This document shows, piece by piece, positions 37,100 to 47,900 of a DNA stretch of 64,000 nt; position 1 is the stretch's first letter; every line of letters starts with the position of its first letter. The DNA lies in assembly GCF_037975245.1 (NCBI RefSeq), contig NC_092563.1:25330960-25394959 (forward strand). The letters are read 5' to 3'. The DNA comes from Apostichopus japonicus (taxonomy: Eukaryota > Echinodermata > Holothuroidea > Aspidochirotida > Stichopodidae). A model generated the notes under the pieces. The model saw only the letters and a program-made list of their open reading frames with translations, was not told where the DNA came from and searched no databases. The position numbers and the translations under genes are program-made.

Positions 37100-40020
37100 G
37101 GTCGTAAATATATTTTAACTAAAGTCACATCTGACAATTAGTGATTAGACTTAAATTAAGAAAGACTTTCTATTTAACATCTAGGTGTTACTTATGGCCT
37201 AAAATTGAAACCTAAAACAAAAACGAAAGTATTCTTAAACATTGCACACAAGAAGAAAAATCACCTATTATATAGATGTCTACAACATGCACGCATATGG
37301 TATTATAAGTACACTTAAAAAGCACTAGTGGGTAACTGGGCACATTCACTTCAATCGGAAACATAAAAACCTATCAAAATATAGATACTTCAAGGGGGGT
37401 AGCCTGGGTAGAATCTCTAGGGGGCAGTTGAGGAACACCGAGAAACAATATTTATCGCCAAAATTTAACATAGTGCTGATTCGATGTGCATACTATACCA
37501 GGGCCTTGTTGAAGATTTTTTTTTGTGGGTTGGCTATTTTCCAAAAGGGACCATATCATGACACTATCTACGCAGAGCGCCACTACAGGTTGGCGCCCGT
37601 ATTGCGTAGCAAGAACATTTTTGCCAAAATTCCTTCCCAGATTGCCGGAAATGGCACTACCCAGGCCATGTAATTTGCTTCTAAACATTCTTATTTTTTG
37701 AGATCTCATGTTTTAGAAATTTAAATTTTTAGAAGAAATTGTTCGGTAAAATCACTTTGTGGGGCAAAAATAGGACTTTTTGTTACTGTATAGCTGTTCA
37801 CAAGTAATTGAAGATAAAAAAGTACCGTAGGGCATTCTGGTGGTAGCCGTAGCCAATATATGCCACGGGGAATCCATGTGGGTAATTTATGTGCAAATTA
37901 ATGGTTAGATTTCTTGTTATCATAATTAGTTGTTTTACATGCTAAAAGTGACCTACTGGGATGGGGGGGGAGGGGGAATGATCTGAGTGGGTTGGGCCGT
38001 GCAGGAGACTGTTCCTTATTGTTATTAGCTAAAACATTGGGGCATCGATATAGGGGCTAACAATGAAACTGATATTCATATGTAAAACATATAGACGTAA
38101 TACATATATTTATGAATCGTAATTTCACATTAGACTGCTACACTTTCCCCGCAGTTTAAGTCTTAGGAGCTCTCTACGCTTCTTTATATTGCAACCAAAC
38201 CAAACGCACATGATGCATTTTATGCACATCATGCAGTATTTGATGCTTATATGATGAGTGGTTTAAATATACCTTGTGTCAATTTGAATGCCATTCTTAC
38301 AATACATGTCTAGAATCTTGAGTTTGAACACTATACTGACTGCAATGTAATCAGGAGAAATGATGTGATTATTTCGCTAAACCTAACTAATGATAGCGCA
38401 TATACTGTCCAGGCGTTCACAGTATCTGATTATCGTAGGCCTACTTTCATTTTGGACGTGGAAACTCACGGGTACAGCTCCCCCTGCCCCCCCCCCCCCC
38501 CGCAGGTTAAGGCCCTGTACAGCAGTTAACTTCACCACAAAATATTTTGTGAACAAATGTATACATAACTACTAACCAGAAGTTGTGGTATGAGTTACAT
38601 GGTTATAACAACGTTACATGGTTATAACAACGATTTAAATCTCAATGTGTGTTTGCCAAAATTTAACTTCGACTTTTCCAGCTTTCTGCCCTGAAAGCTC
38701 AGTGAACATAACACCGTTCTATGCGATTTTCATATTAATAATCATTATTTTGTATTGTGTTATACCTGTCGTTAAACATTTTGAGCTGAATAAACACCGC
38801 CAGATTTTTTAACGAGACCGTAGATTCTTCTAACCTCATTCAATATTTGCAAGCCCCGCCCAACAGACCATGCGCCAATCAAATCTATCTGTTTTGTTTA
38901 CGACCGTTAGGCCTGTGTGCTAGCTTGTGTTAGGTCCATTCTCTTGAATTGTATATATCTTTATTTCGTTCTTACATAAGTAGCTTGCGTAATTGTGTCA
39001 TTTTCCTTCCATTAAAAGGAATAAACGGGTGTTTTCAGACGTTTCCTCCGTGAAATTGGGTAAAAAAAAGTAGACGATACAAGTATATATAGGTTACATG
39101 CTGATATGGGCGGTCGCAGTGATTTTACGGTAAATCGTTCGCGCCAGTAGGGCAACAGAAAATACATTTCTTTCTTTCGATTGCGACAGCTTTTCTCCTT
39201 CAAACCCACCTGGTCAGGGTGCATTTAGAATAATAAATATTGAATCTGCTTAGGAAGTTTGTTTTCCAAAATTCATCAACAAACATACATTGATACTTTA
39301 ACATGACTAGCAGCTTAGCAACCATATTTAGCACCATATTTTTATCTGTCTCAAAACTCCTATGAAACACATAACTAACTCAAATACACTTAAAACTATC
39401 ATGATTGGAATTGCTAACCAAACTGAATGCACAATATAATTTGCAGTGGTGTTATATTGCTTGTTCGTGATAAATCAACATACTATAAAATATTAAAAAA
39501 ATGATATACTGGAAAGAAGATTAGCGAATGATATCATCATATTGATGCCGCGTCGCCATTTATTCACTTCATATATACATTCTGCACAAGTACACAAAAA
39601 AACAGGGGAAAAATGTGAGCATGTATTTTTTACACTAATGACATATTTTAGACAACAATGTTCTTTAATTAGATCTGATGACCGTGAGAAGATACTTTTT
39701 ACTTCTAAATAAGTACAATTATATGACAAAGACGTGAGATTGTATGCTGACCGTTTCTGGGGTAATGCCAAATATATCAGTATAATGTCATACAAACAAT
39801 ACGAAGCGTACTGAGATACTCCGCGTTGACTTGTATGTGTGATATGAAACTTGCATGTGAGGGTGGAGTGATTAACAACACGGGACACATGGAAGCGCAT
39901 CACACGTTCAATATTTGAGCAAAATAACGGACTATACCGACAAAGTAAATTCAAGTAATACTAGTGTGATCGAGGACGTAAGTTCAATTGGTATTCAGTT
40001 GATGTTGAGAAATGTCGGAC
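37100..40020. other. Spacer, no supported gene
   Basis: This stretch contains a copy of the GCGCCAC...GTTGGCGC hairpin repeat (37575-37596), poly-C and poly-G runs, and AT-rich DNA. A minus-strand open frame at 39493-39954 encodes 153 residues rich in Ser, Cys and Leu. It is the longest unexplained frame here, but it has no family match I recognise and no splice support. Confidence 0.4.
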
Positions 40021-40029
40021 CATAAACCC

Positions 40030-40501
40030 CGGTACTCATAGCTGGTACAGTAACTACTGTTCAACACATGTTACCGTGTTACGAACACAAAGTAGTAATT
40101 ACTGATGTTGTGGGACATGAACCATTTAGTGCGAGTTCATTATAGGCGATTCTAAATTGAAGTCGCTTCTAGCCGCTTTATGCTATGTAGGCCTATGGAT
40201 ATACCCGAACATGGCCTTTCTTCGTTCTCGGCATGACAAATTGGCGTAATTTAAAGGGAGGTATGAACTGGTCTCAAGTGGTACCGTACCTCCTTTACTT
40301 CATCTCGTAGGCATTCTCATCTTCTTAGACTCATTGTCCAGTCGCTCAGTTCTTTGTCTTACATCGGAACAAGTTAACAGCTTTGCAGTTATTACAGCGC
40401 CACCTGTTACACATGTCACCGTGTTACGAACACAAAGTAGTAATTACTAATGCACGGTTGTGGGAAATGAACAGAAGTTGCTGTACCAGCTATGAGTATC
40501 G
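40030..40501. mobile_element. MITE-like element, 472 bp with ~30-bp TIRs
   Basis: CGGTACTCATAGCTGGTACA (from 40030) is matched in inverted orientation at 40472-40501; 27 of 30 bases pair. Inside, two direct copies of 'gtgttacgaacacaaagtag' plus 'taattactgatg' lie next to the two ends (about 40064-40127 and 40407-40471). No coding sequence and no clear target duplication. Confidence 0.6.
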
Positions 40502-40589
40502 GCTGGAACATATATCTATGCATCAGTCTATATGTCCGGTCTTATATAGAACGCTGAATTAACATTTATTTCACTATATAAAGTATCTT

Positions 40590-40975
40590 AAATCCTATTA
40601 ACGATATCTCTAATTCATTTTAAGATCAAGCTTATATAGTTGCAATATCAACATTTTATTTGGGATATCAAGACATAAATCCCAATATAGGGATATGAAG
40701 AAATGCATGAAATTAATGCTATCAATAATTGAAATATGGATATCAGCAGTAAAATTATGGATATCTCAAATGCAATATATCTCAAATGCAATTAGAGATA
40801 TCAAAAATTAAATCTAAGATATCAAAAATTAAAATTAGAGATATCTCAATTACATTTTTTTCCAATTCCAATAAAAATATCCACAAATTGTCCGGATATC
40901 TTTAATTCATTTCACGATATCTACAATTAATTCACGATATCCATAACTTATTGCAGACATCTCATATAGTCAAAT
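40590..40975. repeat. ATATC-rich tract
   Basis: GATATC or one-base variants recur more than a dozen times in about 390 bp, usually followed by T/A-rich words such as tctaattcat, aaaaattaaa or tcaaatgcaa. It lies downstream of the opsin 3' end. Confidence 0.6.
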
Positions 40976-41164
40976 AAATCTAAATTAGGAGTTACATACG
41001 GAAGACCGGAAATATATTTTTTTCCGGGCTGTGATTGGAGGTTTACAAATATACAAACAAACATATTTGTTGTTAGACCAAAACCCCAACGTCTCAATTT
41101 CAAAGCCAACAGCACATGAAAGAACAATAATTGTCAGATGAAACTTGAAACAAAGAAACCGTAT

Positions 41165-41170
41165 TTTATT
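41165..41170 (-). promoter_or_regulatory. Candidate poly(A) signal of the opsin gene
   Basis: AATAAA on the minus strand about 175 nt past the stop. Another AATAAA lies 7 nt past the stop (41333-41338) but is very close to it. Confidence 0.35.
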
Positions 41171-41344
41171 TCCTCCAGGTTCTTGGAAATGTGACTCCAC
41201 AGTGCCGGGAAAACTAACCTCAATTTTTTTTTCATTCGTACTTTGTCGATTATGCACCAAATACCCCCCCCCCCCCCTCCCTCCTCTCTCCTCCCGTCAA
41301 CTCTTTCCAATTAAACTAAATAAAATTGGTCATTTATTAGACTT

Positions 41345-41968
41345 CTAGTTAAATATGGGCGATGTTGTCATTCGTGATTGTTGCTTTGAATCAGAGGAGG
41401 TACCAGGGTTATCATTCATTTCAAAATTCTTGGGCAAGTCCACTTTTGGCTTATCCAGATTCTGGTTGGCTGGTAAGTTGAGCTGGTATTCCCGGTTGCT
41501 TGTCGATGCATCAAAAGAAGAGAAACGAACTGAGATTCTATCTGGGTCACGCTGCGCTAATGAACTGTCTTTTTCTATATTTTCAGGTGACACATCGCCT
41601 ATGAAAATTTGCTTTTTATCAAAGTAAATTGCACAGGAGGATTTTCCATGTGCATTCTTGGTGTTTTTGAGGTAAAATCTGCCCGAAGACCGTGGACCAT
41701 TGCCATCTCCAGTTGGTGCTTGGATATTGTCATCAAGGATAGGCCGCTGCCTCGATGCTCGCCTTAGAAGTTTTACGACGTCCCGTCTGAACGTTGAGCT
41801 CGAAGTCAGATAAATCAGCGGGTTCATCATACAGGATGATTTGGCAAGCATTGTTGGTAATGTTGAAGATATCGGGCCTACGAATACGGTACTTTGTGAC
41901 ATCCATAAACTCTCAACAGCGTACGGCGTCCAAGCAATGATGAAGGAACATGTCATGACGACACACAT
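41345..41968 (-). CDS. Opsin exon 5 (residues 255-461; TM6, TM7, tail)
   Basis: This exon is 624 nt with acceptor CTCATTTCCATCAG, phase 0 in, and stop at 41345-41347. It encodes TM6 (WTPYAVESLW), the retinal lysine in LAKSSCMMNP (codon 41842-41840), NPLIY in place of NPxxY, then FRRDVVKLLRRASRQ (helix 8 region). A long polar tail rich in Ser and Asn follows. Confidence 0.93.
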   Translation of the reverse strand: MCVVMTCSFIIAWTPYAVESLWMSQSTVFVGPISSTLPTMLAKSSCMMNPLIYLTSSSTFRRDVVKLLRRASRQRPILDDNIQAPTGDGNGPRSSGRFYLKNTKNAHGKSSCAIYFDKKQIFIGDVSPENIEKDSSLAQRDPDRISVRFSSFDASTSNREYQLNLPANQNLDKPKVDLPKNFEMNDNPGTSSDSKQQSRMTTSPIFN

Positions 41969-44900
41969 CTGATGGAAATGAGACAATAGCAGATTATATA
42001 AAAAAAAGTTGAGACTGTTGTAAAATTTAAAAAAAGAAAAAGCATGGGCGAGATGATTTTCTGTTATAAAATGGCAACATTAAAATTGCCCGTTTGAAGA
42101 GTGATAAGGGAGGCATTGGTGCAGGATTAATGCACGGCCAACTGATAGGAGAAGTAAACTACGTATATATATATATATATATATAAATGAAAAAGTCCAC
42201 TACCTTAGTCACGTGATTATCTATTTTTATCTCTAATTGATCCAGTTTGTTGATAACGCGCATGCTCCGATCCCTTTCTTCAACTCTCAAAGGGTCTACC
42301 TTTCTAGATCTGTCAGGGAAGATAAGTACGTATTCAGGGTCAGTATTGTAATTACGCATGATGAATGGCAATAAAAAAAAAAACACATAATGCAATGACA
42401 AACTCGAATAATTCGCACTCAGCATGACAATATTTCAATATGATTCTCCCATGACAGCATAAGATGTATAGCCAGCGGTATTGACAAGTCAATGATGATC
42501 AGGTGATAACCATGTGACCTTTAAAGTACGCGCCAGGTGCGGCACTCAAAGACAGCCACCCCTCCTCCCTCCCTCCGTCCCTCCCTAGGCAGGTCACGGA
42601 GCTCACTTTATTATGGGTATGTTATAATTACCTTCACTTTTAATTACATTACTTGTTTTTATTTGTCGAAAACCAACTCAGTCAATGCTGGAAATGTTCC
42701 TTTATGAACTCTTCTGTATTTAAGTTACGCCGGCATACAACTGAAGGTAAAGGCGTTATAAATAAGTCGATGCGACTTATAACCATACAACTTAATAAAG
42801 TAAATAATAAAGTGGATGTCCCAGCCTACCACAAACCCTTGCACCTTCGGTACTTTCATGTTTAGCAAATCCGTTACCAACATTCATCATTTTCCTTCAT
42901 ATGTCATACCAACAGGAACAAAATTCTGCCTACCTTCTGATGATTTTAGTATAGCAGATGACCATAATGATGATAGGAATGACGTAGTTGGTGATCGTTG
43001 TTAAAAGCATATATGAGTAATTATTCACAGTTCTTGATATCCAATCAATTGAACAAGAAGTGCCAAATGGTTCGTAATCGTACTTGCTCCAGCCAATCAG
43101 AGGAGTCACAGCCCAGAAGAAGGCGTGGCACCATAAAGCGATGATCACGCGACGAGTCACATCAGCAGTCAACTTTGGACCTGGACCATTAAACAACAAC
43201 AAAAAGTCGTAGAAACTTATCATATGCATGTAAGGTTGGTCTCAAGTGATGAAAAGATATATGGATTCTTCCACTCTATGCAAGGTAACATTGTAATACT
43301 CATATATTTTGTATCATTCAACAAATGTTTTTTTTTCCTTTTATAATGCTTTACCAAAATATTTGGAAAGGACATTGTACCGTTGTGTGACAGAAGAAAG
43401 GTTTTGAAGGTGAAACTTCAGTATTTTCATCACCTCATGTCATACCATTGTGTTTTGGCTGTTCGTGTTTGGCTGTTTAAGCCAATACTTGGCAATATTT
43501 TGTCTAAAACAATACTCCTTATTTGTCAATTATGAGTCATATCTCATTTCTCTGCTTTTTACTAATAATATATCCTATCGTAGTACGTGGATATTCTTTA
43601 TATATATATATATATATATATTACATATATGTATATATGTATATAGATATATATATATATATATTACATATATGTATATGTATATATATATATATTCATT
43701 GGTTCATTCATTGGTTCATTCTGTAATTTTTTCTTTATGTATTCTCTCATTTATTGATTCTATCACTCGTTCGTTTGTTCATTCAGTTTTTCAACACAAA
43801 AACGTTTTTAAAACGTTATTAAAACGTTTCGTCTTTTGTTTTGATAACGTTATTTGTGGTGTAATAAATATGTCACGAAAACGTGTTCAGGCTCTTATTT
43901 CAATACATATTTTCGTTAAAACACTAATATAACATGAATATAACATGAATATCTCATAAAAATGTGATGCCGACGTTCTTATAAAACCAAATTTAACGTG
44001 ATAAAAACATATTTTAGAGGCTCTTTTAATAATGTTATGATAACCTTTTGTGTTTGCTGGGTAATTTAGCATTCCTTCATCCATCCTTCCATTCATATAT
44101 ATATATTCATCCATTTATTATGTCATTCATCCATCCTTCCATTCATATATATTCATCCATTCATTCATTTATGAATGCATGTAGCATTTCATTTCATTTC
44201 ATTTATTTTTCCATTTTCTCACAATGTTTATATAATAATAGGACTGTGAAGACAATACCATGCAAAGAAAATAATAAGTAGTAATTCAAATAAAAGAAAA
44301 ATAATGGAAATTACGGAGAGAAAATGGTGGAAGGGCTTGGAAGCCGTAGCTTGTACAAGAAGCCCACCAGGAATAAAGGTAACAAGTATAAAGTATATGG
44401 GCATGATAATAAAGCCCCTTACAAAGAAGACCTATACCCCCCCCCACCCCTAAAATAAACAAAAAAGGCATTTTGATAATGTGGGAAATACTTAAAGTCA
44501 GAGACAAATGTAGATCTAAAGATGTTGATACTTGGATAAAAGATGATTTTTCAACTTGAATGAAAATGAATTAAGGTACTTAATATTTCTTAATGTATGA
44601 CTTAGGCTATTCCAGAAATTAACACCATAACATCCATGCATACATTTATTCATTCCTCCATTCAGCCATTCATGCATTCAATTATTCATGTTTGCATGCT
44701 TGTCTCCAATTTTGTTCCTATTCAACCGTTTATTAATTCATTCATTCATGTAACCAAATGCGACTAGTAATACTTACGTAAATTGTGTTGACATACGTAT
44801 ACATATCTATAAACAGCCAATGCTGCATGTGTCCCCATGGAACTGGAACTCAAAGCGAATACGGCAAATCCAGAGAATTTGCAAGCCCTGTATCCGAAGA

Positions 44901-47900
44901 TCCAATGACCTGAGTAACTGGAGATAGTGGTAAGTGGATAGCCAGTAAAAGATACACAGAGGTCACTAAATGCCAAGTTGACAAGAAGGAAGTTGATTGA
45001 ACGTTTTCTAAATGTTCCAAGCTTGAGAAGTACAAAAAGAACTGTTGCATTGCCAACTGTGGCAATTACACCTGGGAATGGAAAATGAATGAGACATGAA
45101 AGGGATGTTAGTGTGTGGCCAACGTTTTTTTTTTTTTGTTAATTCAAAAGCTAAGCTGTAACTTTTCTTTTTACCAAATGAGAGAGATTTTGATATGAGT
45201 TTTGTCTCGAAAAGATATACATTTTATAATAAGGTGAATATTTGAAAATACTGCTAAATATTCTGGTAAGGGCAGTGTGGGTGTAATCGCCCTTTGGAAG
45301 AAGGAGTTACATAGTTGTCATCAAATTAAGAACTCCTGATGCGACGACGGTAACTTTGAAGAGCCAACAAAAAAAAGGGACTTTGACTGTATCGCAATGA
45401 TATTTGTCCCCGAAGTGATGATATTTGGAGCCGAAACTAATAAATTCAGTGTTTTCATTATTTATTTTCAAAATAGGTTTGCATGCAGGGGCGTAGTCAG
45501 TATGTAGCACTGTAGGCCCGGGCCTACAGGGCGTAGCCAGTTTGTAGCACTGTAGGCCCGGGCCTACAATTTTTTTGGCCAAGTTACTTTTTTTTTTAAA
45601 CACCCATAATTCAAAATCCATAAGCTTGCTGGACGAGTTTAAGAGTCTAGACAGGAAAAACTATTGAAATGAACGTAGCAAGAATATGGCTAAATTAGGT
45701 GACCTATTCTTCTGTCATCTAGGCTGTAATTTCTATCGCGTGCCGTTTCATTTAACACTCAGACTAGGATCCGATCTTGTCAGGTTTTTAACATCTAATT
45801 AATACTAACCATGATTAACTATGCCAATAGCTTCGGCAAATTCTGAAAGGTCTTTCAGCGCAATGCGCAGAATAAAAAACTACGTGCGTTCTACAATGAA
45901 TGAAGAGAAATTCAGCGGTTTGGCACTCATGCAAATCCACCAGTGGTGTAACCAAGGGGGGGGGGGGCGTGGGTGAGACAGCCCCCATGAAAGCTTGTCG
46001 CCCCCTAGTCGCCCTCCCACTGGGATTTTGGGTGTCGAAAAAAATTACATGTGCGAAAAATATATTATTGGTCTGAACGGTCTCGAATCTCCATGATGAC
46101 CACTCATGAACGACCCTTCGACCGCAGTCGCACATGCAGTCGCGGCGGATAGCTTCCTTCGCCTATAGTATGTCCGGGGACATTTTGGGGTATCGTTCCT
46201 ATAGGCCTATATCTAAGGCCCTGGGGTCATTCCTTGACCGACTTGTTGCAATATAGTGTGCCCATTTCGAAGTAAACTTATTCACAGATTGTCAGTTGTC
46301 ATGGGTTTGAACAAATGAGGGGTATTCTATCCAAACATAGGGCAAAATGGGGCTGGGGTTCCCAGTTCGCCCCATCATTTGTCAACTTGTACTGGGTTCT
46401 AATGTTGATGTCAATTGGAATCTCTTATAACTGAAATAATTCACCAAAAATTAAGGCTGCATGAACTTTATTGCAGATTTCCGGAGTGACGAATTTGTAA
46501 TTTTCTCCCGAAATTACGCAACTAGATAGCTGCTATCCAGCCTGGCAAGTGCCATCTCCAGCGATCTGGCAGATATTGAAATCTGAAATTTTCTTGGTAC
46601 GCTTCGCGCCAACCGATGGTGGCGCTCCGCTTAGATAGTTACAAGACGCCCACCCGGGAAATGGTCAACCCCCCAGCGCCCCCAACTGAAAAATCCTGGC
46701 TACTCCACTGACATCCACAGAGACTTTGCAATTGACGTTGATGCTGTGCTGAAGATATTTGCATCAGATACCAATCGTCGGATAGCTCTCGCCTTTTCTT
46801 ATTAGGCTAACTTAAAACATTTACTAGTTACAGTTGTAGCAAAGACAATTACTGGCTATAGTTGTATCAAAGACAATTCTGGCCTTTCTTTGTATCTACA
46901 AGTATCACAATTTGAAAAGTAAGACTACTCCGTACATGTACCTTGCTAATTTTAAATACATTATGTAGTATACAAATAATGAATGGTTATGAGTGCAATG
47001 TTCCATTCAACTCGGCTGCGCCTCGTTGAATGAGCTTGAACATTACATCTTCCAACTCATGAATATTTGCACTATTGCACGAATGAAAACCATTCAATAT
47101 TTGTTTTATACAACATATTATATATATTAAGACGGGTAAAATGCACTCATGCAACAGATTGTTTTGAACAGACAGGTTTCTCTGATCTTACTATTGAAAA
47201 AAGTGCTATCAAAAAATATAACCCATGGTTCTATTTCATAGTGTGGAATAGAGCGGATGCAATAAACGAGCAATTGACCAATCAAATGACCAGAATACAA
47301 TAAGGTGTTGTATAATATTGCATAACGTACTATTTTAACTCGTTTGTTTTGGGGTTTAAAAGTGATATTGAAAGAGGTGTCTCAAGTTAGCATGAGGCCA
47401 GGGAACCAGAATGAACACTCGGGAAGGGCCGTTTCCGGCCATCTGGGGGGTTTATAAAACCAAAAATTTTCTTGTACGCTCCGCGCCAACCGATGGTGGC
47501 GCTCCGCTCAGATAGTCGTGCCTACAGCTTTGAAAATCCTGGCTACGCCCCTGGCATGAACGTACGTCATTGATGCAAGACTCGAGTCTAGATAAAGCAG
47601 CATTGGCCGCAACTTGATCAAGAGAAAATGGTGTATACATCTGGGAGTAATCAGCGTAGAACTGGTCTTGCAAACTATGTTTCTGGATTATGTATTAAGT
47701 AGATTTGTATGCAGAGGAAACAGGACAAGAAATAACACAGAGCCTTTTGGAGCAAATCAAAGAATGAGTGTCACCATGTTTATGTGATGGTGAGGAAATG
47801 TGTTGGAGAAGACCATTTTACACCAACAATTCTGAGAATCGATTTACCTTCCCATCATGCAAGATATTAACATGAATGTTAAAATCAAGGGGGGGGGGGG

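Noticed and set aside
43450-43932. 160-codon plus-strand frame with runs of Ile and Tyr
   Set aside because: The centre is a TA microsatellite; the flanks are opsin intron on the opposite strand.
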